Shown piece by piece: positions 16,477-25,024 of a stretch of 64,000 nt of DNA. Position numbers and translations under genes: made by a program. Below the pieces are notes generated by a model. It was not told the origin of the DNA and did no database searches. It worked only from the letters and a program-made list of their open reading frames with translations. Position 1 is the first letter of the stretch; each line of letters starts with the position of its first letter. Origin of the DNA: Dyella acidisoli (GTDB taxonomy: Bacteria; Pseudomonadota; Gammaproteobacteria; Xanthomonadales; Rhodanobacteraceae); the NCBI RefSeq assembly GCF_030160295.1, contig NZ_BSOB01000046.1, positions 254,673 to 318,672 of the forward strand, written 5' to 3'.

Positions 16477-17736
16477 TTAGAGACCAAAGCGTGCTGGCGC
16501 ATAAGGCGCCGGATCAATCATCGGCGTCGTACCATTGATTTGCGCAGCAACCAATTCACCGGTCGCCGCCGACATGCTGACTCCGAGCATGCCGTGACCT
16601 GTAGCCAAGTGCAGATTCGACCAGCGCGTGCTCGGGCCGATGATCGGTATTTCGTCCACACTCATCGGGCGCCAGCCCCACCATTCCTCCTGCAGTTGCG
16701 GGCCTTCTGGCTCACGCAGTCCTTCCGCAGCGCCTCGGCGCAGCGCATCCATCCGCCCGCGATTAAGCCCTTCCGCATAACCGGAGAATTCCATGGTGCT
16801 ACCCAGGCGAAACCCGCTGTCCCAGGTAGTGACGCACACCTTGGCTTCGCGCAGCACCATCGCATGCCGCGGCGCCAGCTGCGGTCGCGTATACGTCAGC
16901 GAATAGCCCTTGCCGGGCTGCATGGGCAGACGCAAGCCAAGCCGTTTGCCGAGCAGTGGCGACCAGGCGCCCAGCGCCATCACCAAGCAATCGCCAGTGA
17001 AATCGCCACGCGATGTACTGACGCCTACGATGCGTTTTCCATCGGTCGCAAACTGTTCGATCTTCGCGCCGGTCTCGATCATCCCGCCTTGCTCGCTTAC
17101 TCGTCGCGCCAGTTCGGCGACGTAGCGATCTGGCCGCAAACGCGCATCTTCCGGGTGAAACAAGCCCCCATGCACACCCGGTTTCAGCGCTGGCTCCATC
17201 GCTTCCACTTCGTCGCCGCGCAAGCGTTGCACGGGAACACCCATGCGATCGAGCAACTGCGCATGATGGTGCTCGTCATCGGCCATCTGTGCGCTGCTGC
17301 GATAGACGTAGAGCAGACCTTCTTCCACAAACTCGCAGTCCAGCCGGTCGTTGCGGATCAACTCGGCAATCAGACCGCGTGAACGATGCAGAATCGCCGC
17401 CCGCGCCTGCGCAGCATGCTCGAAATCACGCCAAGTACAGTGCCGAGCAAAGCCGAGCAACCAGCGAAGGCGTGGACCATCGAACCGCGGGTTGAGATAA
17501 AGCGGCGCGTCTGCGCGAAGCATTGAACGCAACGCCACACCCAGTGTGCCTGGCATGGACAAAGGTGCCGCATGGCTAGGTGTGATGGTGCCGCAGTTGC
17601 CGTGCGAGCTGCCGCATCCGGGCGTCCCCTGCTCCAGCACACGCACCCGTGCGCCCCCCTTGAGCAGATGCAGTGCACACGAAAGGCCGATGACACCACC
17701 ACCGAGAATCAATACGTCGCTACGGGAAGGATTCAT
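16477..17736 (-). CDS. dadA: D-amino acid dehydrogenase (DadA-like FAD oxidoreductase)
   Basis: A protein of 419 residues starting MNPSRSDVLILGGGVIGLSC, an FAD-binding Rossmann motif of the DAO family. Further family features: GCGSSHGNCGTITPSHAAPL, then GWRPMSVDEIPIIGPS and HLATGHGMLGVSMSAATG. Such enzymes oxidatively deaminate D-amino acids, passing electrons to the respiratory chain. I use the ATG at 17736; the frame upstream shows no homology. No strong RBS is visible. The substrate could also be another amino acid such as proline or hydroxyproline. Confidence 0.85.
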   Translation of the reverse strand: MNPSRSDVLILGGGVIGLSCALHLLKGGARVRVLEQGTPGCGSSHGNCGTITPSHAAPLSMPGTLGVALRSMLRADAPLYLNPRFDGPRLRWLLGFARHCTWRDFEHAAQARAAILHRSRGLIAELIRNDRLDCEFVEEGLLYVYRSSAQMADDEHHHAQLLDRMGVPVQRLRGDEVEAMEPALKPGVHGGLFHPEDARLRPDRYVAELARRVSEQGGMIETGAKIEQFATDGKRIVGVSTSRGDFTGDCLVMALGAWSPLLGKRLGLRLPMQPGKGYSLTYTRPQLAPRHAMVLREAKVCVTTWDSGFRLGSTMEFSGYAEGLNRGRMDALRRGAAEGLREPEGPQLQEEWWGWRPMSVDEIPIIGPSTRWSNLHLATGHGMLGVSMSAATGELVAAQINGTTPMIDPAPYAPARFGL

Positions 17737-17926
17737 CGGACCATTGTAGCGGCCAGCCAGTCGAACTATGGATGGCCTTCCGCGAAACCAGCTCAATTGG
17801 TGCTTGATTTGCGTCACTCAAGACGGATCAGGGTGGCCATGCTCGACCTTGACGAACAAGGTACTTGCGCGCGGCCGAACTTCGTCGCAGGCTGGTACTG
17901 CATCCACGACATCGCCCCCCACACCG

Positions 17927-19273
17927 ATGCGACTGAAGATAGTGATGTGCCTGCTGTGCACGACCGTGCTGGTGGCTCCACTCAGCGCGCGTGAGCAACT
18001 GTCTCCCCCTTCCACCACCGAGCTGCTGACCCGCTTCGGCACTGCGCCCAACGGCCTTGCTCGCTACGAGTACCTTACCTCGGTGATGCCTCTGCTTACG
18101 GGTGAAGATAAATCGTTCGCAAAACAGCTGCTGGCAACGGTGGACAGCGAACTGGGTTTGTACAACGAGGCCGTGATGGCCTTCCCATTCGACAACCGCG
18201 TCGCGCCGCCCAAATCCACGCCGCTACCACAACCCGATCAGTGGCAAGCCGTCGATGCGGCGGACGCGATAACCAAGCTCGTCGCCAAACACCGCATCGT
18301 GATGGTGAACGAATCGCATCATGATGCGCACACGCGCGAACTGACCTTGGCCCTGCTACCGCGACTGCGCGCGCTCGGCTTCCAATACTTTGCGGTGGAA
18401 GCACTCAGCCCTAAAGACACTGACTTGATGCGCCGCGGCTACGTAACCGAAACCTCCGGCAGCGAATACGTGCTTGAGCCGCTGTATGGCGAGATCGTGC
18501 GCCAGGCCATCCGGCTGGGTTACACCATCGTCGCGTACGATCCCGAAGACGCCGCCTCCGAAAACCGCGATGGCGAAGAAGCGCTCACGCTCAAGAAGAA
18601 AGTGTTCGACAAGGACAGCCAGGCCAAATTGTTCGTGCACGCAGGCTATGCCCATATCGACAAGGCGGGGGGCAACCTGGGCAGCGGCGTTCAACCGATG
18701 GCGATGCAACTCAAACGATTGGTCGGCGAGGACCCGCTAAGCGTCGATCAAACCCAGTTTCATGACGTTGCCGTTGGCGGCCTGGATTTTGGTTTCTACA
18801 ACACCGTAGCAAGCCATTTCCCTGCACAAGAACCTTATGTACTGCGCGCGCGGAGCGATGGCACGATCTGGAGCTCCAATCCGCAGCAGCATGACGTCAC
18901 CGTCGTACTACCGCCCGCGTCGGACAGCGATCTCGACGTGAACGGCATCGTGCACAGCGACGTGTTGCGCCGCGAAGTCATCTTGCCGCGCCCGCCGTTC
19001 GACCTCGATCGTCGGCCACCGTGGCTGACCCTGGGTGGCGCTCGCGTGGCCTACCCGATCAGCACGGACCTTTGCGACAGCCAGATACCTTGCGTGATCG
19101 ACGCCCACTATCCCAACGAACCCGACGGTGCCACGCCGGCCGATCGTTACACTTTTCTCCACAAGCACTCGCACAACAATCTTTATCTATTCCCCGGTCA
19201 TTACCGGCTGCGTGCCTGGGATGCCACGGGCAAGACCCTGCATCAGCAGGATATCGACGTACCGCTGCGCTGA
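17927..19273 (+). CDS. Secreted ChaN/EreA-like protein of unknown function
   Basis: A 448-residue protein with a Sec signal peptide (MRLKIVMCLLCTTVLVAPLS-A). After about 100 residues comes a domain with RIVMVNESHHDAHTRELTLA (Asn128-Glu129-Ser130-His131-His132), LRALGFQYFAVEAL, a Tyr-Thr-Ile-Val-Ala-Tyr-Asp strand and FVHAGYAHID. This pattern of a Glu/His pair after a hydrophobic strand and a later GYAH is reminiscent of the ChaN haem-binding/erythromycin-esterase-like fold. About 150 C-terminal residues are unrecognised. The start at 17927 is chosen because it begins the signal peptide. Convergent or partner genes give no hint. Confidence 0.6.
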   Translation: MRLKIVMCLLCTTVLVAPLSAREQLSPPSTTELLTRFGTAPNGLARYEYLTSVMPLLTGEDKSFAKQLLATVDSELGLYNEAVMAFPFDNRVAPPKSTPLPQPDQWQAVDAADAITKLVAKHRIVMVNESHHDAHTRELTLALLPRLRALGFQYFAVEALSPKDTDLMRRGYVTETSGSEYVLEPLYGEIVRQAIRLGYTIVAYDPEDAASENRDGEEALTLKKKVFDKDSQAKLFVHAGYAHIDKAGGNLGSGVQPMAMQLKRLVGEDPLSVDQTQFHDVAVGGLDFGFYNTVASHFPAQEPYVLRARSDGTIWSSNPQQHDVTVVLPPASDSDLDVNGIVHSDVLRREVILPRPPFDLDRRPPWLTLGGARVAYPISTDLCDSQIPCVIDAHYPNEPDGATPADRYTFLHKHSHNNLYLFPGHYRLRAWDATGKTLHQQDIDVPLR

Positions 19274-19449
19274 GATATTGAACAAGCCCTGGTGATTGTG
19301 GCTCTCTGCTGCTCTTTTGCCGCTCTGCGCGCACGAGTAGCTTTCCTGGCAAGACGTCCCGCGACCCAACGGCAATGTGCAGTTTCTGCGCAGGCGCGGG
19401 AGCGTCCTTGATCCCCCGGCTCGTCGAGCCGCAAACAAAGGAGCTCACC

Positions 19450-19950
19450 ATGATTGATTCCCGCAACGCATGGCGGCGTCGCATCGGCGGCATGACGTTG
19501 GCCGCCCTGCTTGCCAGCGCCGCCCTGGCACAAAGCCCGGATGCACCGCCGGCAGGTTTTGAAAACGGCCCGGATATGCCGCATAGCGGTTTTCCGCCGC
19601 CGCCCGATGGCGCCAGAAACCGCGAACAAGGCATCGTGCTGCTCAAAGTGCTGGTGGGGGCCGACGGAACTGCACGCAAAGTCGAAGTCGACCCGGATAA
19701 CAAAGCCTCACCCGAATTGACCAAGGCGGCCAGCGATGCTGCCCTGAAATGGCATTACCTGAAGCAGGAGAACGCCAAGTCGGCCGACGCGTGGGTGAAA
19801 GTACCGGTGCGTTACAGCCTCTCGCTGCTGCCGCCACACCCGCCCGGACCGCCACATGGCGGAGAGATGCCGCCACCCCCACCGCCGGGCAGCCCGATGC
19901 CGCCCCCGCCGGCTGCGCAACCTACGCAATCAAGCTCCTCCAGTTCCTGA
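19450..19950 (+). CDS. Secreted TonB C-terminal-domain protein with Pro/Ser tail
   Basis: A 166-residue protein. A signal peptide or N-terminal anchor (residues 10-27), a short Pro-rich linker, then a TonB-C/YbiN-like fold at about 60-126 (GIVLLKVLVGADGTARKVEV, AALKWHY, WVKVPVRYSL). After it comes an unusual Pro/Gly tail ending in six serines (128-166). In canonical TonB the Pro-rich segment precedes the C-terminal domain. No ExbB/ExbD genes are adjacent. Start 19450 has AAAGGAG 7-8 nt upstream. Confidence 0.75.
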   Translation: MIDSRNAWRRRIGGMTLAALLASAALAQSPDAPPAGFENGPDMPHSGFPPPPDGARNREQGIVLLKVLVGADGTARKVEVDPDNKASPELTKAASDAALKWHYLKQENAKSADAWVKVPVRYSLSLLPPHPPGPPHGGEMPPPPPPGSPMPPPPAAQPTQSSSSSS

Positions 19951-19977
19951 GAACTTCCAGGCAAGCCATTGATTTGC

Positions 19978-20010
19978 TATAACCTCGGCGCAAACACGCC
20001 GAGGTTTTTT
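19978..20010 (+). terminator. Terminator that also carries the -10 box and RBS of the next gene
   Basis: CCTCGGCG (19983-19990) pairs with CGCCGAGG (19997-20004), followed by six T residues, an excellent terminator for the TonB-C gene. The nlpC-type ATG is at 20014, four nt after the T run. TATAAC at 19978-19983 is a near-perfect -10 box whose transcript would start inside the hairpin. GAGG, the 3' end of the stem, lies 9 nt before the ATG and can serve as Shine-Dalgarno only when the 5' arm is not transcribed. Confidence 0.6.
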
Positions 20011-20013
20011 CTT

Positions 20014-20583
20014 ATGGGTTTGGCCGGCGCCGGTGATCCCGACAAACATCGATCGTTCGCCCGTGCGCTGCGCCTCGGCGCACTCGTAGGCACGCTGCTG
20101 TTGCTCGCCGCTTGCGCCAGCTCTCCCCGTCGCGAAGCCACCTACAAACCATCACGCTCTGCACTCGCCGACGAGCCGGCCCGCGCACCGGAAAACGCCA
20201 TCGGCACCGCCAACGACGTCCTGTTCCGCGCGATGGCCCTGGTCGGCACACCCTACCGCTGGGGTGGTAATACGCCCACCGGCGGCTTCGACTGCAGTGG
20301 ATTGGTCGAATACATCTATCGCAACGCCGCCAACATCATGTTGCCGCACAGTTCGCGCGACATGGCCTCGATGGATGGGGTCAAGGTCAAGCACATGGAC
20401 GATCTGGAGAGCGGTGACCTGGTGTTCTTCGGCAGCGGCGGCGGCATCAACCACGTCGGTGTGTACGTGGGCAAAGGCCGCTTCGTGCATGCGCCCAACA
20501 GTGGTGGCACCGTGCGGCTCGACGATATCGATGGGCCGTATTGGCGCGATCACTTCGCGTATGGGAAGCGGTTGCTGGATTGA
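20014..20583 (+). CDS. NlpC/P60 family murein hydrolase lipoprotein
   Basis: A 189-residue protein with a lipoprotein signal (LLLLAAC, Cys34) and an NlpC/P60 cysteine peptidase domain. Catalytic Cys94 lies in TGGFDCSGLVEYIYR, His147 in GGGINHVGVYVG and the polar third residue His159 in FVHAP. Such enzymes cleave peptide cross-links or stems of peptidoglycan in the periplasm. The ATG at 20014 is the only plausible start before the signal peptide, and the preceding bases are a terminator (see separate entry). Confidence 0.92.
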   Translation: MGLAGAGDPDKHRSFARALRLGALVGTLLLLAACASSPRREATYKPSRSALADEPARAPENAIGTANDVLFRAMALVGTPYRWGGNTPTGGFDCSGLVEYIYRNAANIMLPHSSRDMASMDGVKVKHMDDLESGDLVFFGSGGGINHVGVYVGKGRFVHAPNSGGTVRLDDIDGPYWRDHFAYGKRLLD

Positions 20584-20625
20584 CTCTCTCCACAACTCAC
20601 CTATCCACATAAAGAAACCTCAGAT

Positions 20626-20714
20626 TCATCGTCCCGGCGAAAGCCGGGACCCAGTGTCTTTATGCGTGGAAGAGCGAAAGTCGCTGGGTCCCGGCTTTCG
20701 CCGGGACGACGATG
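20626..20714. repeat. Inverted pair of CCCGGCGAAAGCCGGG repeats
   Basis: CGTCCCGGCGAAAGCCGGG plus ACCCAG (left arm, about 20629-20654) recurs inverted as CTGGGT plus CCCGGCTTTCGCCGGGACG (20684-20708). Each arm is itself palindromic. Such GTCCCGGCGAAAGCCGGGAC elements are widespread intergenic repeats in xanthomonads and relatives. The 242-bp gap between the NlpC gene and ohrR holds only this and the ohrR promoter. Confidence 0.85.
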
Positions 20715-20782
20715 AGGCGAGATTGCCCAACTCACCCGATGAATAGTCTTCGGCGAAAGCAAAAGCCACTTATCTTCACGAA

Positions 20783-20806
20783 AATTATATTGCGCACAAT
20801 TAAATT
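20783..20806. promoter_or_regulatory. Candidate OhrR operator
   Basis: An AT-rich near-palindrome, AATTATATTG-CGCA-CAATTAAATT, lies 20 bp upstream of the ohrR start; 8 of 10 arm positions are complementary. OhrR proteins bind such AATTG/CAATT palindromes that overlap their own promoter, so I infer autoregulation of ohrR-ohr derepressed by organic hydroperoxides. Confidence 0.65.
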
Positions 20807-20825
20807 TGATGCTACTGTTTTCGCC

Positions 20826-21287
20826 ATGAAGAAATCTCTAACCCCCTCCCTGCTCCTGGACGAACAGCTCTGCTTCGCGCTGTACGCCGCCTCACGCCGG
20901 ATGACAGCGGCCTATCGCCCGCTGCTCGATGCATTGGACCTGACCTACCCGCAATACATCGTGATGCTGGTGCTATGGGAACAGGATGGCGTGACTGTGC
21001 GCGAACTGGGCGAACGCCTGCAGCTGGATTCGGGCACCCTGACGCCGCTGCTGAAGCGCTTGGAGCAAGCCGGCCTGCTGGGTCGCCACCGCCGCCTAAG
21101 CGACGAACGTGAAGTGGAAATCACCCTGACCGATGCCGGGCACACACTGCGCGAACGCGCCGAGGATGTGCCGCGCTGCCTGGCCGAAAAACTTTGCATG
21201 TCCGCAGATTCGTTCACGCGTCTGCGCGATCAACTCAAGACCCTGGCGACTCAACTCGCCGCCTCCACTGACCAAGAGAGTAAATAG
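20826..21287 (+). CDS. ohrR: MarR-family organic peroxide sensor OhrR
   Basis: A 153-residue winged-helix regulator. The reactive cysteine is Cys16 in LDEQLCFALYAASRRM. The recognition helix is LQLDSGTLTPLLKRLE and the wing is RRLSDEREVEITLT. Two further cysteines, Cys118 and Cys124, could form the intersubunit disulfide of 2-Cys OhrR, as in Xanthomonas. It is followed after 2 bp by ohr, and a candidate operator lies upstream. Start 20826 is the ATG at the beginning of the conserved sequence. Confidence 0.95.
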   Translation: MKKSLTPSLLLDEQLCFALYAASRRMTAAYRPLLDALDLTYPQYIVMLVLWEQDGVTVRELGERLQLDSGTLTPLLKRLEQAGLLGRHRRLSDEREVEITLTDAGHTLRERAEDVPRCLAEKLCMSADSFTRLRDQLKTLATQLAASTDQESK

Positions 21288-21289
21288 CC

Positions 21290-21721
21290 ATGAGCAACCC
21301 CACCAAAGTCCTCTATACCGCCACAGCCACCGCCAAGGGTGGCCGCGAAGGCCACATCCACAGCAGCGACGGCGTGCTGGATTTCGATCTGAAGGTGCCG
21401 AAAGAACTCGGCGGCCCAGGCGGTCTCGGCAGCAACCCGGAGCAGTTGTTCGCCGCCGGTTATGCCGCCTGCTTCGAAGGTGCCGTGCGCTACGTCGCGC
21501 GTGAGAAGAAGGTCGCGCTGAAGGAAGCCTCGGTGACCGGCCACGTCGGCATCGGTCCGCGCGAGCCCACCGGCTTTGCGATCGCCGTGAAGCTGGAAGT
21601 GAGCCTGCCGGGCATCGATCCCGCTGTTGCGCAGGAACTGGTTGACGTCGCACATCGCGATATCTGCCCGTATTCGCATGCCACGCGCGGCAACGTAGAT
21701 GTGCAGATCAGCCTGGTTTGA
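21290..21721 (+). CDS. ohr: Organic hydroperoxide resistance protein Ohr
   Basis: A 143-residue OsmC/Ohr-family thiol peroxidase that reduces organic and fatty-acid hydroperoxides using lipoylated proteins. The peroxidatic Cys61 (AGYAACFEGAV) and resolving Cys126 (RDICPYSHATRGN) are both present, with Arg19 and Glu51 in their usual places. It is co-transcribed with ohrR, with the stop and start 2 bp apart, and is followed by a terminator. Confidence 0.97.
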   Translation: MSNPTKVLYTATATAKGGREGHIHSSDGVLDFDLKVPKELGGPGGLGSNPEQLFAAGYAACFEGAVRYVAREKKVALKEASVTGHVGIGPREPTGFAIAVKLEVSLPGIDPAVAQELVDVAHRDICPYSHATRGNVDVQISLV

Positions 21722-21735
21722 TGTGAGTGACTGAT

Positions 21736-21763
21736 AAAACAACGGCGCCGAAAGGCGCCGTTG
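21736..21763 (-). terminator. Terminator between ohr and slyD
   Basis: CAACGGCGCC-GAAA-GGCGCCGTTG is a perfect 10-bp stem with a GNRA loop. On the minus strand it is followed by TTTTATC, ending slyD. On the plus strand it is followed by TCGTCTCTTGT and probably also stops ohrR-ohr. Confidence 0.85.
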
Positions 21764-21785
21764 TCGTCTCTTGTCCGAGCAGCGC

Positions 21786-22271
21786 TCAATGCGCCTCGGC
21801 ACCCGGCGGATGCGCGTGCCCGTGCTGGATTTCCTCTTCCGTCGCATCGCGTACTTCCTGGATCGCAACGTCGAAATTCAGCGTCTTGCCAGCCATCGGA
21901 TGATTCATATCCACGTCGATCGTGGACATGCCGACCTTGTGCACCGTCACTGCACGCTGGCCGCCCTGCTTCAGCGACAGCACCGTCACCATGCCGGGCT
22001 TGAGGCGATTACCCTGCTGGAAATACTTCTTCGGCACACGCTGGACTTGTCCTTCCTGGCGTTCGCCGTAACCTTCGGACGGCGGAATTTCCACCTGCAG
22101 CGTGTCGCCGGCACCGTGCTCTTCCAGCGCCTTTTCCAGGCCCGGAATCAGCTGGCCGTGGCCAAGCAGAATCCACAACGGTTCGCCGCCGTCGTGCGAG
22201 CTTTCAACCTTCTCGCCGTCCACGGTGAGCGTGTAGTGAAACGCGATGACCTTGTCCTTGCCAGCCTTCAT
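21786..22271 (-). CDS. slyD: FKBP-type peptidyl-prolyl isomerase SlyD
   Basis: A 161-residue cytoplasmic chaperone/prolyl isomerase with the split FKBP fold: DKVIAFHYTLTVDGEKVESS, LLGHGQLIPGLEKALEEH, then the IF domain (RVPKKYFQ, MNHPMAGKTLNFDVAI). The C-terminus has only a short His-containing tail (HGHAHPPGAEAH), much reduced from the metal-binding tail of E. coli SlyD, so nickel storage may be limited. Confidence 0.95.
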   Translation of the reverse strand: MKAGKDKVIAFHYTLTVDGEKVESSHDGGEPLWILLGHGQLIPGLEKALEEHGAGDTLQVEIPPSEGYGERQEGQVQRVPKKYFQQGNRLKPGMVTVLSLKQGGQRAVTVHKVGMSTIDVDMNHPMAGKTLNFDVAIQEVRDATEEEIQHGHAHPPGAEAH

Positions 22272-22307
22272 TGCCTGATCTCTTGTAAATCAAAGAGGCG
22301 GATTCTA

Positions 22308-23528
22308 TCAGCTCCCGAAGCGCACGCCCCGCGCCTCAGGACCAAGCCAGACCAGCAACGCCAGCAGCAAGGCCACCCCGGCGATCCACAGCGACATTAC
22401 CAGCGGCAAGCCCACCCCCTGCCCTGCCAGCCAGGACTGTGCCGTAGCCGTCCCGGCTGCGATCAAGTTACCCATCTGATACGCAAAGCCGGGCAGAGTG
22501 CCGCGTACCGCGTCCGGCGAGAGTTCATTGAGATGCGTCGGCACCACGCCCCAGGCACCCTGCACCATCACCTGGATCAAGAAGGCCCCTGCGCCCAGCA
22601 ACCATAGCGAGCCGCCGTACGTCCACAAGGGAATCACCGGAATGGCGAGCAACGCGGCGATGATCATCGTGCGGCGACGTCCAACCTTCTCCGACCACGC
22701 ACCGAAGCAAATACCGCCCACCAGTGCACCGAGATTGAGCATGGCTACCAGCAAAAACGCCGCACTGGAGCCAGTGGGCAGATGCAGGTTCACTTCCTCG
22801 AAGGTGTGATACATGTCCTGCGAGCCATGGCTGAACATGTTGAACGCAGCCATCAGGCACATCAGATAGATCGCTAGCTTCCAGTGGCCGCGCATCGCTT
22901 CGCCCAAACTGCGCTTGCCATGTACCGCCTGGCTTGCTTCCCATGCTGGCGATTCCGGCACCTTGCGCCGGATGTAGAGCACGAGCAGCGCGGGCAAGGT
23001 GCCTACGACGAATAAGCCGCGCCAACCGATGTGATCGATCAGCAACCAGTTCGCCAACGCACCGAGAAAAAAGCCGCAGGGATAACCGCTCTGCAGCAAA
23101 CCCGATACCAGTCCGCGCGATTTCGGCGGAATCGACTCCATCGCCAGCGAAGCGCCGATACCCCACTCACCACCCATCGCCACGCCGAACAGAAAACGCA
23201 GCGCCAACAGCATCGCCATCGAGGTCGAAAACGCGGTCGCCAGTTCGAACAGTGAAAACAGCATCACGTCGACCATCAACACCGGCCGCCGGCCGAAGCG
23301 ATCCGCCAGTCGGCCAAACAGCAGCGCGCCAACCGGGCGCGCCGCCAAGGTCAGAAACACGCCCAGCGTGACTTCGGTTCGATCAGCACCGAAGTCCTTC
23401 GCAATGCCGACAATCACGAAGGTGTAGAGAAAATAGTCGAACGCATCGAGCGTCCAACCCAGGAAGCTCGCCAGCACGGTATGCCGTTGCTCGTGATTCA
23501 ACTCGCGAAGGGCTGACAGGACGGACAT
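22308..23528 (-). CDS. MFS transporter, SHS (sialate/lactate) type
   Basis: A 406-residue 12-TM permease. The MFS signature GRLADRFGRRPVLM follows TM2, and the N-terminus GWTLDAFDYFLYTFVIVGIA is typical of the metabolite:H+ symporter/SHS group (lactate, pyruvate, sialate). GGEWGIGASLAMESIPPKSRG is the second family motif. GGGAG-like RBS 8 nt before the ATG at 23528. The substrate cannot be read from sequence; a monocarboxylate is the most likely guess. Confidence 0.88.
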   Translation of the reverse strand: MSVLSALRELNHEQRHTVLASFLGWTLDAFDYFLYTFVIVGIAKDFGADRTEVTLGVFLTLAARPVGALLFGRLADRFGRRPVLMVDVMLFSLFELATAFSTSMAMLLALRFLFGVAMGGEWGIGASLAMESIPPKSRGLVSGLLQSGYPCGFFLGALANWLLIDHIGWRGLFVVGTLPALLVLYIRRKVPESPAWEASQAVHGKRSLGEAMRGHWKLAIYLMCLMAAFNMFSHGSQDMYHTFEEVNLHLPTGSSAAFLLVAMLNLGALVGGICFGAWSEKVGRRRTMIIAALLAIPVIPLWTYGGSLWLLGAGAFLIQVMVQGAWGVVPTHLNELSPDAVRGTLPGFAYQMGNLIAAGTATAQSWLAGQGVGLPLVMSLWIAGVALLLALLVWLGPEARGVRFGS

Positions 23529-23698
23529 GCACGGCTCCCGGTTTGCGGTGGCGCGAGGCTACCATGCAGTGGCCGCGCTACGAACGGTCGTTCATGTATA
23601 CTCCGCGCTCGAATCGCGTCCTCTGGACGCATTCCCATATCCATATCGATCAGCAACGCGGTTCTGCATGAAGGCTCCGGGTTGCACAGGAGCTATCC

Positions 23699-25015
23699 AT
23701 GTCTTTCGAATCGCTGGGCCTTGCCCCTGCGTTACTGCGCGCGCTTGCCGAACAGGGCTACGCCGAACCCACACCTATCCAGGCCGGCGCCATTCCGGTG
23801 GTACTTGAAGGCCACGATCTGCTGGCCGCCGCGCAAACCGGTACCGGCAAGACCGCCGCTTTCTCGCTGCCTTTGCTGCAGCGCATGTCCACGACTGAGC
23901 ACACCGCCAAACGCCCGCGCGCGCTCGTACTCACGCCCACGCGCGAACTGGCTGCGCAGATCCAAGACAACATGCGCGCCTACGGCAAGCATCTGCGTGT
24001 AAGCAGCACGACGATCTTCGGCGGCGTAAGCATGGGCCCGCAGGTGCAGGCATTGCGGCGCGGCACGGACATCATCATCGCCACGCCGGGCCGTCTGGTC
24101 GATCACATGCAGCAACGCACGATCGACCTCTCCGGCATTGAGGTACTGGTGCTGGATGAAGCCGACCGCATGCTCGACATGGGTTTTCTGCCGGCCCTCA
24201 AGCGCATCATCGGTGCGTTGCCCAAACAGCGGCAGACACTGTTGTTCTCCGCCACCTTTGCGCCGGAGATCAAAGCACTGGCCATGCAGTTCATGCAATC
24301 ACCGCGCGAAGTGTCCGTAACGCCCGCCAACAGCGTTGCAACCACGGTCAGCCATGAAGTGCACCCCGTCGATGCAGCACGCAAACGCGACCTTCTACTG
24401 CATGTACTCAGCAAGGACAGCCGCCGCCAGACACTGGTCTTCTCTCGCACCAAACACGGCGCCGACAAGCTGGTGCGTTACCTAGAGCAATCCGGTCTGC
24501 GTGCGGCCGCCATCCATGGCAACAAGAGTCAGAACGCGCGCACGAAAGCGCTGGCCGATTTCAAGAACGGCCGCGTCACCGTGCTGGTGGCCACCGATAT
24601 CGCCGCGCGCGGCATCGATATTGACCAGCTGCCGATCGTTATCAATTTCGATCTGCCGATGGTCGCGGAAGATTACGTGCACCGCATCGGCCGTACCGGT
24701 CGCGCGGGTGCCAGCGGCCTTGCGCTATCGCTGGTGAGTCATGAGGAATCGGGCTTGTTGCGCGATATCCGCAAGCTGCTCAAGCAGGACATTGCGATCA
24801 GTGAAGTGTCTGGTTTCGAGCCTTCGGCACCGCTGCGCCTGGATGCGCATGCGCCGCGTCCGAAGCAGGGGCAGCGTCAACAACAACCGCGGCAAGGTGG
24901 CAACGGCCATCGTACGCATGGACATGCGCAGCACCACAATGGCGCGGGCGAGCATGCGATGGGGAATCGCAAACGCAAGCGGTCGCGTGGGCGCAAGCCA
25001 GCCGCGAAAGCGTAA
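23699..25015 (+). CDS. rhlE: DEAD-box RNA helicase RhlE
   Basis: A 438-residue helicase starting MSFESLGLAPALLRALAEQG, with Q motif TPIQAGAIP, Walker A AQTGTGKT, PTRELA, DEAD (VLDEADRMLD), SAT and HRIGRTGRAG. The C-terminal extension is Gln/His/Arg-rich and ends in RKRKRSRGRKPAAKA, likely an RNA-binding tail. RhlE acts in ribosome assembly and RNA decay. TATACT at 23597-23602 is a candidate -10, giving a leader of about 90 nt. RBS AGGAG 7 nt before the ATG. Confidence 0.92.
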   Translation: MSFESLGLAPALLRALAEQGYAEPTPIQAGAIPVVLEGHDLLAAAQTGTGKTAAFSLPLLQRMSTTEHTAKRPRALVLTPTRELAAQIQDNMRAYGKHLRVSSTTIFGGVSMGPQVQALRRGTDIIIATPGRLVDHMQQRTIDLSGIEVLVLDEADRMLDMGFLPALKRIIGALPKQRQTLLFSATFAPEIKALAMQFMQSPREVSVTPANSVATTVSHEVHPVDAARKRDLLLHVLSKDSRRQTLVFSRTKHGADKLVRYLEQSGLRAAAIHGNKSQNARTKALADFKNGRVTVLVATDIAARGIDIDQLPIVINFDLPMVAEDYVHRIGRTGRAGASGLALSLVSHEESGLLRDIRKLLKQDIAISEVSGFEPSAPLRLDAHAPRPKQGQRQQQPRQGGNGHRTHGHAQHHNGAGEHAMGNRKRKRSRGRKPAAKA

Positions 25016-25024
25016 CGCCTTTAA

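Noticed and set aside
20584-20825. Repeat-rich stretch considered as a CRISPR or ncRNA
   Set aside because: Only two inverted copies, no regularly spaced direct repeats or cas genes; it fits the common GTCCCGGCGAAAGCC palindromic family.
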